40,504 nucleotides of DNA from an uncultured Geobacteraceae bacterium (GTDB lineage: Bacteria > Desulfobacterota > Desulfuromonadia > Geobacterales > Pseudopelobacteraceae). Both the position numbers and the translations under genes were made by a program. A model generated the notes under the pieces. It made no database searches. It worked only from the letters and a program-made list of their open reading frames with translations, and was not told where the DNA came from. Below are positions 25,550-34,844 of this stretch, piece by piece (position 1 is the stretch's first letter; each line of letters begins with the position of its first letter). The stretch spans positions 1 through 40,504 of the forward strand of contig CAIRND010000619.1 of assembly GCA_903879825.1 (NCBI GenBank). Direction: 5' to 3'.

Positions 25550-25842
25550 AACGAATATCTAATATGGGTGGGAATGATGTTCCTGCAAAATGCCTGTAGT
25601 CACACCAATTCGTCCAGATCGCACCTTTTTAAAGACTGATAATGTCATGTACAAACTTTTTGAAAATTTCACTTGGCACTATTTCGATTTCCATTGTTAC
25701 AATCCCCTCTTTGCTGTGTGAATAGAGTGGGGCTGCCCTGCGGCTTTATGACCCAAAATGGCATTATATGTCGCCGTCTATAAAATTCCGCTGGCATTGG
25801 ATGCCGTCCAAGGGGGCGCCGCGTGTTGACATGACTCAATAT
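25550..25842. other. Intergenic stretch with no recognised feature
   Basis: Nearly 300 bases between the copy-3 box and the end of the Cys-rich PAS kinase gene. I see no reading frame, RNA, repeat or clear terminator. Similarity to the region beyond the equivalent box near 21722 fades at once. Confidence 0.4.
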
Positions 25843-26970
25843 CTATTTTGATATTGCATGGTTAAATCGAAATGTGGTTCCATCTTCCAGCGAAGAACTG
25901 AAGCTGACTTCTCCGAGTAAATATTTTTCTCCAAGCAATTTCATGGAATGAGTTCCCAACCCCCTGCCCATTGACCCCTTAGTGCTAAAATTTTTCTGAA
26001 AAATTCTGCGTTGAACTTCGGGCAAAATATAAGCATTATTCCACACTTCCCATGTGATATCACAATCACTTACAGTGGTAGAGAGGCGAACTGTTCCGCC
26101 ATCACACGTGGATTCCAACGCATTTAGCAGCATATTCACCAGAATACGTGAGACCAGATGAATATCGGAATTTATCGTTACATCTCCAACCGGCCATTTC
26201 TGTTCGAGCGTTCTATTCCGAGATGATGGGTGGTCATGTATCATTTGATCAATTTCTTCTCGGATATCACTGACTAAAACTACTTTCATCGAAATCAGGC
26301 TTGTTTCATCCTTCTGATTACTCAAGAATCTCTGTAAAGTGACCTCAGAACAGAGACGTTTTGATGCGTTAAGAATCCGCCCGGCTAAATTATTATCAGG
26401 GATCTGTTTGGCAAGCAATTCGCTACTGGCGGCAAGAACCATAAGAATGTTGCTAAAATCGTGGAAGAAAATATTTTCCAGCGTGGTCAAAGATTGTTGA
26501 TGTGTTATGTCCTGGGCAAAGATAAGAATCCATCTCATCCCATCGACTTCAAAAGGTCGTGCCTGAACTGTTAAATATTTATCGTGTATTTCACCGTTCT
26601 TTTCGACAGTAAGAGCACATGTCTTTTCTGATGGCTTGTCTTCACATATTGCAGACATCATGGCGATGGCTGCACCACATGTTACGCAATGCGGAGTTGT
26701 CCCACAGCCATGTGGCAATTCAGCGGCATGAATGCAGTCAAGGGTTTCGCCCAACCGAAATCCAAATATTCCTGTTGGGTCGGTAATGCCAAGGGAATCG
26801 AGAAAAGTTTCATTGAGTCCCACAATCTGGCGGTCCTGGTTGAGTACAATCAGTAAACCGCTTGTAGCTTCCAATAACTTGTTCATTATCGGACTATTGC
26901 TGACACTCTCAATTTGACTTGCAAAAGTATCTGAGTTTGTTCTTTCAGCAGGTGCAAAGTGAGTTTCCAT
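25843..26970 (-). CDS. Cys-rich PAS histidine kinase
   Basis: A soluble 375-residue kinase. The N-terminal PAS (about 28-155) carries an inserted Cys cluster: GETLDCIHA followed by HGCGTTPHCVTCGAAIAM, four Cys in a spacing that suggests metal or redox chemistry; proteins with this PAS variant are common in Desulfobacterota, but I know of no established ligand. The phospho-His lies in IFFHDFSNILMV (about residue 167). The HATPase (about 260-370) has N-box NMLLNALEST and G2 GRGLGTHSMK, but the usual DxGxG G1 motif reads VWNNAYI, a feature of this subfamily. There is no receiver and no membrane segment. GAGGTC precedes the ATG. It lies 119 bases after the REC-PAS-kinase-REC gene and may be the last member of that operon. 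Confidence 0.88.
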   Translation of the reverse strand: METHFAPAERTNSDTFASQIESVSNSPIMNKLLEATSGLLIVLNQDRQIVGLNETFLDSLGITDPTGIFGFRLGETLDCIHAAELPHGCGTTPHCVTCGAAIAMMSAICEDKPSEKTCALTVEKNGEIHDKYLTVQARPFEVDGMRWILIFAQDITHQQSLTTLENIFFHDFSNILMVLAASSELLAKQIPDNNLAGRILNASKRLCSEVTLQRFLSNQKDETSLISMKVVLVSDIREEIDQMIHDHPSSRNRTLEQKWPVGDVTINSDIHLVSRILVNMLLNALESTCDGGTVRLSTTVSDCDITWEVWNNAYILPEVQRRIFQKNFSTKGSMGRGLGTHSMKLLGEKYLLGEVSFSSSLEDGTTFRFNHAISK

Positions 26971-27089
26971 ATGACCTCATCATTGAATAATGTGGAGTTA
27001 GCTCTACGTCAACAAAGTGTACCTGATAGAGTTTTGCTGTGATATTAAGTGCTACTACGGCCTGGCATACAGGCAAATTTAACAGGAAT

Positions 27090-29249
27090 CTACGTTAAAA
27101 CATCAACTCCAGTCATCGGCACCACACCCACCAACGCCCTGCGGATTGATATATCAAGATCCGTTACTGAATACGGTTTTAGGACAAAATCACTGATTCC
27201 GGTCTCCCTGGCCTGCTTTTTATTGATCGATTCGCTGAATCCGGTACAGAGGATAATCGGAAAATCCGGTCTGACATCTATCAACTCCAAGGCCAGTTCC
27301 TTACCGGAGAGCCCCGGCATAGTCATATCTGTAATAACCAGATCGAAAGCATACGGATCAGAGCGGAAAAGATTCAGAGCTTCAACGCTGCTTGACGTTG
27401 CCGTTACAAAGTAACCAAGAGATTCGAGCAGTTCCTGCCCTAATTCTACCAGCACTGTTTCATCGTCAACAAAAAGAATACGTTCAGCGCCGCCCCTGAG
27501 TGGAACATCAGCTTTGTTGATATGCGTGATCTCATCCGCAATCTTCGGGAAATAAATCTTAAATGTTGTTCCCTTCCCCGGCACGCTATAAGCGCTGATT
27601 GCCCCGCCATGGCTCTTAACAATTCCCTGCACCACTGCCAGCCCCATACCGGTTCCTTCGCCTATTTTTTTGGTGGTGAAATAGGGATCAAATATTCGTT
27701 CCTTGACAGCTCTATGCATACCATGTCCAGTGTCACTGACCTCCAACAGCACATATGCCCCGGGAGTGAGATCGGAGTGAAGCGCAATAAGTGCTGCATC
27801 AGCAGTAATATCCGACACAGATACATTCAGAATACCTCCCTTAGTACGCATTGCATGAGCCGCGTTGGTTCCCATATTCATCAACACCTGGTGGAGTTGG
27901 GTTTCATCGGCCAGAACCGTGCATCCGTCAGGCAATGTGGTATTCTGCTGGTGAATCTCGACTGTAGTCGGCAGTGTAGAACGGAGTAATTTCAAGACCT
28001 CTTCGATTACTGGGCCCACCTGCACTGGCTTCCGTTCCAGTTCGCTCTGGCGGCTGAAAACCAGAATACCGTTCACCAAGTCCCTGGCACGTTCGCTCGC
28101 AACCAGTACTCTTTCCAGATCGCGTTGCGCGGCATCATTGGTCAGCTTGCACTTCGCCAGACCAGTATAACCAATTATTGCGGTCAGGATATTGTTGAAA
28201 TCGTGGGCGATACCTCCGGCAAGTGTCCCAATCGCCTCCATCTTCTGTGACTGACGTAACTCGCGCTCCAGTTTTTTGCTTGTTGTTATGTCGCGGCCTT
28301 CCGGAATAAGAATCAAAACATTGCCGTCTTTATCCAGTATCGGTTTCAGCGAAAAATCGATTGCAGAGTGTTTCCCATTGAGGCCCTGATGTTCTGTTTC
28401 GAAACGTACGAAGTTACCCGACGCCGCCTCTTTGACGGCATTCCGGATTTTATCCTGCAATGCTTTCGAATGAGACCACCACGGGGTTTCCCAGAAGTGA
28501 CGTCCCAGTACTGCTGACTCATTTATGCCGCAAAAATCCAAAGCGGTTTTATTTACCTCCAACAGGACACCTTCAGGGGTCAACAATCCGATCATCTGAA
28601 AGGTCTGGTTAAAAATAGCACGAAATTTCAGCTCACTTTGGCGCAATGCCTCCTGAACAATCTCACGGTCTTCGATCTCCTCTTCAAGACGTGCCGCCTG
28701 TTCCTGAAGCGACTCCTGCGTAGCCTGCCGTTCGGCAATTTCATCCTCCAATTGCCGGTTGGCAATCGAAAGGTCTGTTGTCCGTTCTTCTACTCGCCTT
28801 TCCAGATTATTATTTGCTTCTTGAAGTTTTCTGGTTAGTTCACGGTTGTGCAAGTGGACTCCAATACGAGCCAGCAACTCCTCCCGCTGAAAAGGCTTGG
28901 TGATATAATCAACAGCCCCGACGGTAAGGCCCTTTACTTTATGTCCGGTTTCGGCAAGAGCCGTCATAAATATTACGGGGATATCTTTTGTCCCTTCAAG
29001 GAGCTTTAACCTGCGGCAGGTCTCATAGCCGTCGATCCCCGGCATCATAACGTCGAGCAGAATGAGATCCGGCCGGGCATAATCAGCTCTCTGGATGGCA
29101 CTCTCACCATCTTCGGCTACGAGAATAGTGTAATTGCACTCCACCAGACAATCGCGCACGACGGAGAGATTGTTGACATCGTCATCGACCGTCAGAATGA
29201 CCGGTTTATGCCCGCCGTATGTGGTTGAAATTTGTGCATGTGCATTCAT
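27090..29249 (-). CDS. REC-PAS-HK-REC hybrid kinase
   Basis: A soluble 719-residue protein with a receiver at each end. REC 1 (about 15-130; Asp in LILLDVMMPGIDG, Lys in ITKPFQ) is followed by a long coiled coil (about 135-205), a PAS (about 205-325), HisKA with His in GGIAHDFNNILTA, HATPase with N-box NMGTNAAHAM, G1 DTGHGM and G2 GTGMGLAVV, and REC 2 (about 585-705; Asp in LVITDMTMPGLSG, Lys in VLKPYS). The front receiver suggests it takes phosphate from the membrane kinase encoded just upstream; the genes overlap by ATGA and AGGAG lies nine bases before the start. It contains neither an HPt nor a DNA-binding domain, so the final output of this cascade must lie elsewhere. Confidence 0.93.
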   Translation of the reverse strand: MNAHAQISTTYGGHKPVILTVDDDVNNLSVVRDCLVECNYTILVAEDGESAIQRADYARPDLILLDVMMPGIDGYETCRRLKLLEGTKDIPVIFMTALAETGHKVKGLTVGAVDYITKPFQREELLARIGVHLHNRELTRKLQEANNNLERRVEERTTDLSIANRQLEDEIAERQATQESLQEQAARLEEEIEDREIVQEALRQSELKFRAIFNQTFQMIGLLTPEGVLLEVNKTALDFCGINESAVLGRHFWETPWWSHSKALQDKIRNAVKEAASGNFVRFETEHQGLNGKHSAIDFSLKPILDKDGNVLILIPEGRDITTSKKLERELRQSQKMEAIGTLAGGIAHDFNNILTAIIGYTGLAKCKLTNDAAQRDLERVLVASERARDLVNGILVFSRQSELERKPVQVGPVIEEVLKLLRSTLPTTVEIHQQNTTLPDGCTVLADETQLHQVLMNMGTNAAHAMRTKGGILNVSVSDITADAALIALHSDLTPGAYVLLEVSDTGHGMHRAVKERIFDPYFTTKKIGEGTGMGLAVVQGIVKSHGGAISAYSVPGKGTTFKIYFPKIADEITHINKADVPLRGGAERILFVDDETVLVELGQELLESLGYFVTATSSSVEALNLFRSDPYAFDLVITDMTMPGLSGKELALELIDVRPDFPIILCTGFSESINKKQARETGISDFVLKPYSVTDLDISIRRALVGVVPMTGVDVLT

Positions 29250-31684
29250 GGTCGGTTTCTCCTGTGCTGTACTGCCAAAGCAACAATGGCCTTGGTCTTA
29301 AATCCTCTCGCCAACTCACGCAGTGTGTCGGCAAAACGTGTGTAAATATTATCTTTTGCTGCCAATTCATCTGCCCAGGACTCAATTTTTAACATATCAC
29401 CCATCATGGCCAACTCGTACAATTGTTCGATCTCTGTGTCGCCAGGAGTTTCCAGCTGCACCATATTCGTATTTACATTCCGGTTATCCGGCACTATTAT
29501 ATTTTCTACTGGTGAAGTAATCCACTCGATTTCAAGCAGTCTCCCGATTTGCGCCAGTAGCAGATCTATCCGGATCGGTTTGGTCACGAAATCGTCGCAC
29601 ACGGCTATAAATGCCTCTTTATGGGCACTATCGGTGGCCGTAGCCGAGGCCCCGATAATTTTTGTTGCCATCAAGTCCCGGTTTTCACGCATTGCTGTTG
29701 CAGCCTCTACCCCATCCATCTCCGGCATTACCAGATCAAGCAGAACCATGTCGGGGCGATGCTCTTCCGCCCGCAGCAGCGCCTCCCGGCCGTCCAATGC
29801 CGTATTAAGCACAAAGCCCAGCGGCTCCAGCAACGAAACAAGCATCGAGGTATTGCCGATATTGTCGTCGACCACCAGAATCCTCTTACGTGCCCCCACA
29901 TACCCGATAACGAAGCTATCCGACTTCTCCAGAGCTACCTCATCATCCATCAGCATCGGCAGCGCCAGCTCAAACCAGAATGTACTTCCTGTGCCTGGTG
30001 CGCTTTCCACACCCATCCGGCCCTGCATAAGCGCCAGCAGGTGTTTCGTTATATTCAGCCCCAGCCCGGTACCTACTCGGATCTGTCGATCAGACACCAG
30101 TTGAGTAAATGGTTCAAAGATCGTCTCCAGCTTATCAGACGGAATGCCGACCCCGCTATCCACCACTTCAAAACGAAACAGATCAGTACCTGTATGATCA
30201 TAGCTCACCCGCATGACAACGCCGCCCCGGCGGGTATTTTTGACCGCATTGCTGAGCAGATTTAGCAGTATCTGGCGAACTTTGCGTTCATCACCCCGGA
30301 CATACGACGGCAGCGGGGTAACTTCTTCATTGGCAAATCCCAACTCTTTTTCTTTGGCCTGTAACCGGGTGAGATTAAATACCTGCTTCAAAAGAGCAGG
30401 TAGGTCAAAGACCACGTGTTCCACATCCATCTTGCAAGCTTCAATTTTGCCCACATCCAAAATGTCTGTGATCAAAGTAAGTAGATGCTCGCCGCTACCA
30501 CGCATGATGTCCAACTGCTGTCGCTGGGTTCCCGTCAAATTTTCCTGATGCTTCAGAATCTGGGCATAGCCGAGAATCGCGTTCAGCGGTGTGCGCAACT
30601 CATGGCTCATGCTGGCAAGAAAATCGCTCTTGGCCCGATTTGCCGCTTCAGCCTGCTCCTTGGCAACAGTTAGCTCTGTCGTGCGTTCATCGACCAGTTC
30701 TTCAAGATGGTCGCGATGCCTTATCAGTTCTGCTTCAACAGCCTCGCGTGCCTCCACCTGTATTTCCAGCTCCTGAACATTAACCTGCAGTTCATTCTGG
30801 ATCTGCTCTAACTCCATCACGTTTTCCTCAAGCGCTTCCTCCCGATCCCGAATGGCACCAGACATTCGGTTGAATTCAGCGGAAAGACGACCTATTTCGC
30901 TATTGGGAGAGATAACGTTAACCGTATTGTATTCTCCATTGCCAAGCTCTTTTGCCGCATTGATGAGTGCGTATAAGGGGCGGGTCAGAAAGGTAATGAA
31001 CATATAGAGCAGACCAATCCCAACGGTGGAAAACAGAACTGCCAATATTCCGCTTCGTACGATAATTTGCTGTTCGGACCTACTCATTACCTCCTTCGAG
31101 ATACCGATCCGCACCCAGCCAACCTGTTCACTGACCGGTGGCGCAGAGCCTCCGCCCCCGTCCAGGAGATACAGCCCTTCAGCTGCTTTGACAGTGACCA
31201 CTGGGACAATAAATTCAAAAACATTGTCATGCTCGAAAAAGCTGGTTGCTCTATCAGGATCTATGGCCAATAATTCTTTCAGGGGGAACTTTATGCCTTC
31301 GTGAAGCAAGACATTTGAATCTTTATTGAGGAAAGAAACAAAGGCGACGTCTTTAATCGCCATCAATGGTCGGGCAGAGATTTTCAACTGTTCAAGGTTT
31401 TCAGACAACAACGACAGCTCCGCATTTCTGGCGACGATGACGGCTATTGTCTCCCCTTTTTTGATAATTTCATTCTTGAGTATTTTTCTTTCGGTGGAGA
31501 TTGATTCGATTGTGTACCCGGCCGAAATGATGATTATCAACGGGAACAGGAACAGGACCGCCTGCCATCTGAAGGTTAGCGGAACCGCCGCCTTTAATCG
31601 GTCAATTAACCCGGATTTCCATAGTCTGAGCACCGGATTACCACCCGTCATGAGTTTATCTGCCGCTGGAGGTTTCACTATCAC
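29246..31684 (-). CDS. Membrane hybrid histidine kinase (TM-sensor-TM-HAMP-HK-REC)
   Basis: An 812-residue kinase: TM1 (about 41-60), a periplasmic domain of some 150 residues, TM2 (about 210-235), HAMP (about 236-285), a long coiled coil, HisKA with His in SMSHELRTPLNAILG, HATPase (NLLSNAVKNTRRGG, DSGVGIP, GTGLGLNI), a receiver (Asp in MVLLDLVMPEMDG, Lys in VTKPIR) and a helical tail of about 60 residues (LYELAMMGDMLKIESWADEL) often seen after such receivers. The start is a GTG at 31684 whose G is shared with the TAG stop of the binding-protein gene; AAAGG lies seven bases before it. This tight coupling suggests that the kinase reads the occupancy of that periplasmic binding protein. Confidence 0.92.
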   Translation of the reverse strand: MIVKPPAADKLMTGGNPVLRLWKSGLIDRLKAAVPLTFRWQAVLFLFPLIIIISAGYTIESISTERKILKNEIIKKGETIAVIVARNAELSLLSENLEQLKISARPLMAIKDVAFVSFLNKDSNVLLHEGIKFPLKELLAIDPDRATSFFEHDNVFEFIVPVVTVKAAEGLYLLDGGGGSAPPVSEQVGWVRIGISKEVMSRSEQQIIVRSGILAVLFSTVGIGLLYMFITFLTRPLYALINAAKELGNGEYNTVNVISPNSEIGRLSAEFNRMSGAIRDREEALEENVMELEQIQNELQVNVQELEIQVEAREAVEAELIRHRDHLEELVDERTTELTVAKEQAEAANRAKSDFLASMSHELRTPLNAILGYAQILKHQENLTGTQRQQLDIMRGSGEHLLTLITDILDVGKIEACKMDVEHVVFDLPALLKQVFNLTRLQAKEKELGFANEEVTPLPSYVRGDERKVRQILLNLLSNAVKNTRRGGVVMRVSYDHTGTDLFRFEVVDSGVGIPSDKLETIFEPFTQLVSDRQIRVGTGLGLNITKHLLALMQGRMGVESAPGTGSTFWFELALPMLMDDEVALEKSDSFVIGYVGARKRILVVDDNIGNTSMLVSLLEPLGFVLNTALDGREALLRAEEHRPDMVLLDLVMPEMDGVEAATAMRENRDLMATKIIGASATATDSAHKEAFIAVCDDFVTKPIRIDLLLAQIGRLLEIEWITSPVENIIVPDNRNVNTNMVQLETPGDTEIEQLYELAMMGDMLKIESWADELAAKDNIYTRFADTLRELARGFKTKAIVALAVQHRRNRP

Positions 31685-32598
31685 TAATAGACCTTTTTTG
31701 CTTTCCTGAACATTTCATCGGGTATCTCAATCCCCATTTTCTGCGCGGTATTGCCGTTTACATATAAATTGTATTTTTTGGGTGGTGACGCGGGAAGATC
31801 TCCCGCTTCACCGCCATTCAATATGGCCTGCACTTTTTCACCGATCTGTCGGCTGATCGCCTTATTATCAAAGACGAGCGCAAACAGGGAGCCCTGTTTG
31901 ACATGCGCTTCCGAGATGCCAAGCAGTGGGATATTTTTTTTGAAGGAGAACAGAAACACATTAGACATGATCGGAGCGGTCAGCAGATTGGCGTCCGGGA
32001 GTAGCAACAGCGCTCCGGTATCGGAGAGCCGGTTTACGGTATTAACCAGTTCGGATGAGCTGCCAACATTATAGATGGTCACCTGCGCAGAGTTCCCGCC
32101 GGACAGGCTCTTTACCATATTCTGGCTTCCTACGACAGAAATTTTGGAGAGTGCCGGTAAATAGCGCCGAAGGGTTGAGACATATTCACTCACTGGAGGA
32201 GCCATATACACTCCGGTGATGTTTTCCCTGTTGTTCCTGGGGGGGGCGACGACCAGGCCATAGACAACGGATATCTCAGGCGGCAGGCGCAGGGCTTCAG
32301 CGACCGCATCCACCCCCAGCGCCACGACGATCTGTGCATCCTCGCGTTCCACCACCGCATTGAGTCGGCCTTTAACATCGGATGTTGCATACTCCTTGCT
32401 CTGCATTCTCAGAGTACTCTGAATGTCAGATACAATATCTGCAACCATCGCATACTGGGTATCGCCGACTATAAGAATTTTTGCGGCACAGGCGGGGGAG
32501 GTGAACAGCAGTAAGACACAGATAAAAAACGCCGATGAGAGGAGATCTCGGCGCGCTGATACGGACAGGTAAATGTGAGGAGTAAAAACTTTCAGCAT
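31684..32598 (-). CDS. Orphan periplasmic binding protein, ABC_sub_bind type
   Basis: From the ATG at 32598 the product is 304 residues with an uncleaved N-terminal stretch and a hydrophobic signal (LLSSAFFICVLLLFTSPACAA), then a periplasmic binding fold of the ABC_sub_bind kind (AQIVVALGVDAV, SVVYGLVVAPP, NITGVYMAPPVSEYVSTL, KNIPLLGISEAHVKQGSLFALVFD). I chose this start because a longer frame would run back into the TonB-receptor gene; AGGAA stands about ten bases upstream. Family members usually feed a permease and ATPase, but neither is present here. It sits between a TonB-dependent receptor (32 bases upstream) and a membrane kinase (1-base overlap), so a sensory role, presenting a ligand to the kinase, is likely. 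The ligand is unknown. Confidence 0.87.
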   Translation of the reverse strand: MLKVFTPHIYLSVSARRDLLSSAFFICVLLLFTSPACAAKILIVGDTQYAMVADIVSDIQSTLRMQSKEYATSDVKGRLNAVVEREDAQIVVALGVDAVAEALRLPPEISVVYGLVVAPPRNNRENITGVYMAPPVSEYVSTLRRYLPALSKISVVGSQNMVKSLSGGNSAQVTIYNVGSSSELVNTVNRLSDTGALLLLPDANLLTAPIMSNVFLFSFKKNIPLLGISEAHVKQGSLFALVFDNKAISRQIGEKVQAILNGGEAGDLPASPPKKYNLYVNGNTAQKMGIEIPDEMFRKAKKVY

Positions 32599-32629
32599 GT
32601 AAGCAGGTTCCTGTGTATCTATCAAGAAA

Positions 32630-34738
32630 TCAAAACCGGTACGACGCGGTGACAAATCCGGAAATCCCTTCACGCGGGAAATCACCAGGAACTTTGGGCC
32701 CTGTCGCGGTAAGGTTAGACAAACCACCTGAGGTATCCGGATCCTTATAGCGCTGATCAAAGAGATTACGAACAGTAGCCTGAATTTCCAAAGTCTCGAA
32801 GAAGTTTTTCAGCGTTAACGCCACATCTACGGTAGTATTAGCGGCCACATCTGGGCGGCTGTCTCCCAATGCGCGTGGACGAGGGCCGGTCCAGAGCACG
32901 TCGCTATGCAGGGTGGTATATTTATTAAGACTATAGTTGAGACTGCCGCCGGCGCGTTGCGACGGCACAGAGGGGAGTCGCCGACCGGAGCTGTCACGCG
33001 GGTCCTGCCAAGCATAGTTCGTCTTCCAGGAGAGATCAGAGCCAACAGCGCCGTTCAGCCCCAGTTCGACACCCTGGGTTGTAGAATTACCGATATTGGC
33101 AAAGCGGGGGACGGGGGCGACGGTTGTATCCCAGACGATCAGATCGCTGATAGAACTATAGAAGTAGTTAAGCCCAGTGCCAAGAAAACGGTTAAAACGG
33201 TAGGCAAGAGCAGCCTCGTAGGTCTTGATTCTTTCCGGTTTAAGGTTGACATTGCCGAGCACGACCGGATTGTTGGCATCGTAAAGTTCGACAAAGCTGG
33301 GAGCCCGGAAAGCCTGTCCATAGAGCAGTTTCAGATCGGCGTTGTCCAGAAAGCTCCACACCAGACCGACGCGTGGGTTAACGGTATCGCCAAAATCACT
33401 GTAATGATCATAGCGCACCCCGGCGGTGAGATTAACCTGCGCCGGCAATTGCCACTCGTCTTGCATGTAGGTCGCTAAAATATGGCGCGTTGCATTTTTG
33501 TTCCAATTGGCAACGTCTTGTACCGGGCCGATAGAGGAGAAGTTATTCGGATCAAAGTTGGCCCGCTGACTGACATCGTACTGTTCCATGAGTTCGAATG
33601 ATACACCAGCGACAAGATGATTGTTCTTGAACGGATCCCAATCAAACTGCTGTTCATAGCCTATGGTTCTGGTCTTCACCAGCGGTTCACCGATCATGCC
33701 GTTTGGAAAACTGCCGCCGAAACCGTTCGGAAGAATTTTGTCCTGACCGTTTTGATCCCAGTAATCAAAATGAACTTTCATATTTGTTGAAAGCCCGTCT
33801 CTAATGCGCAAGTCATAGGCCAGTTCTGTCCAGTAGTTGACATTTACCGGGCGGTCGCCATCGGTGAGAGCAGATGCAAGCCCAATGTACAACCCCTCTT
33901 TTTTTTCGAAGTAATGCCCACGGAATGAAAGATCACCGTAGCCGACTTTTATAAATGCATCGGTTCTCCTGACACCCTGATCGGGAGTCCCTGGGGCCTG
34001 AGAAAATGGTGTTCCAGACAGTGTATCAGCTCCTACTGTCAGCTTGTCGCCGTTGCTCTTGTATTGATCAAGACTGCCGGAAATCGTCAGCTTGTCGCCG
34101 AAACTTCTGCCCCCCACCAGACTTGCCTTATAGGTTTCGAAGCTCCCACCTCCCGCCTTCAACTCCAGGCCGTTGATCTCTTGGGCAGTACGGGTAATGA
34201 TGTTAATGGTGGCGACAAATGCGCTGTTGCCATAGAGGGCCGAGCCGGGTCCTCGCACCACCTCAACCTGTCGGATGTTTTCCACAGGAAGTGTGCCGGC
34301 CAGATTGTAAAGGATGGAGCTCCCGTTCATATTTCTATTCAGGGAGTGGCCGTCGATCATGACCAGAATTTTTTCGCTGAGCGAGGTTCTAATTCCGCGA
34401 ACCTCAATCATCATGGTGCCATATTCGTTGATTGATATCCCGAAGCCAGGCACCATTTTTAGCACATCCACGAGGGTACGTGCCCCCATGTCCTTGATCT
34501 GATCAGCGGTGATTATTGTAGCAATGGCGGGGGCTTTGCGCAGTGAGGTGGGTCGTTTGGTGGCAGTCACAAGGTCATATTCTTCGACAAACATCAGCAG
34601 GTCTTTATTGTCGGTCAGGCTATGGTGCGCCGCAGCCTGTTCCTTTTGTGAGACAGACTCATCAGCCCCCTGAACCGAGCCATAGATGCCCAGGCCAACT
34701 ACCAGTGACAGACAGGCGACAAAAGCTACCTTATTCAT
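32630..34738 (-). CDS. TonB-dependent outer-membrane receptor
   Basis: A 702-residue outer-membrane protein with a signal peptide (FVACLSLVVGLGIYGSVQGA), a possible TonB box (DLVTATKR, about 55-62), a plug domain (about 65-180; IITADQIKDMGARTLVDVLK, EVVRGPGSALYGNSAFVATI) and a beta-barrel ending in the usual aromatic residue (FVTASYRF). Barrel repeats such as RYDHYSDFGDTVNPRVGLVW and LLYGQAFRAPSFVELYD are typical of the siderophore/cobalamin/cation receptor superfamily; the substrate cannot be told. There is no N-terminal signalling extension of the FecA/FpvA type, so it does not talk to an anti-sigma factor directly. AGGAGGG precedes the ATG. It heads a run with the orphan binding protein and two hybrid kinases. 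Confidence 0.94.
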   Translation of the reverse strand: MNKVAFVACLSLVVGLGIYGSVQGADESVSQKEQAAAHHSLTDNKDLLMFVEEYDLVTATKRPTSLRKAPAIATIITADQIKDMGARTLVDVLKMVPGFGISINEYGTMMIEVRGIRTSLSEKILVMIDGHSLNRNMNGSSILYNLAGTLPVENIRQVEVVRGPGSALYGNSAFVATINIITRTAQEINGLELKAGGGSFETYKASLVGGRSFGDKLTISGSLDQYKSNGDKLTVGADTLSGTPFSQAPGTPDQGVRRTDAFIKVGYGDLSFRGHYFEKKEGLYIGLASALTDGDRPVNVNYWTELAYDLRIRDGLSTNMKVHFDYWDQNGQDKILPNGFGGSFPNGMIGEPLVKTRTIGYEQQFDWDPFKNNHLVAGVSFELMEQYDVSQRANFDPNNFSSIGPVQDVANWNKNATRHILATYMQDEWQLPAQVNLTAGVRYDHYSDFGDTVNPRVGLVWSFLDNADLKLLYGQAFRAPSFVELYDANNPVVLGNVNLKPERIKTYEAALAYRFNRFLGTGLNYFYSSISDLIVWDTTVAPVPRFANIGNSTTQGVELGLNGAVGSDLSWKTNYAWQDPRDSSGRRLPSVPSQRAGGSLNYSLNKYTTLHSDVLWTGPRPRALGDSRPDVAANTTVDVALTLKNFFETLEIQATVRNLFDQRYKDPDTSGGLSNLTATGPKVPGDFPREGISGFVTASYRF

Positions 34739-34844
34739 GCGATGTCCCTCCTCGGTGGTAGCGGATACTCATCGCACCGTATATTCTTTTATTAATATTT
34801 CTGTAACTTGGTTTGACCCTTCATGTTTGATACGTTATCTTTTA

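Noticed and set aside
26985..27013. TTGACG/TATTCA with 17-bp spacing upstream of the Cys-rich PAS kinase
   Set aside because: The predicted start would fall about eight bases before the ATG and cut off the ribosome-binding site, so a real promoter is unlikely.
32599..32760. Longer start of the ABC_sub_bind protein inside the TonB-receptor gene
   Set aside because: It would overlap the receptor's C-terminal codons by over 100 bases and place non-signal residues before the signal peptide.
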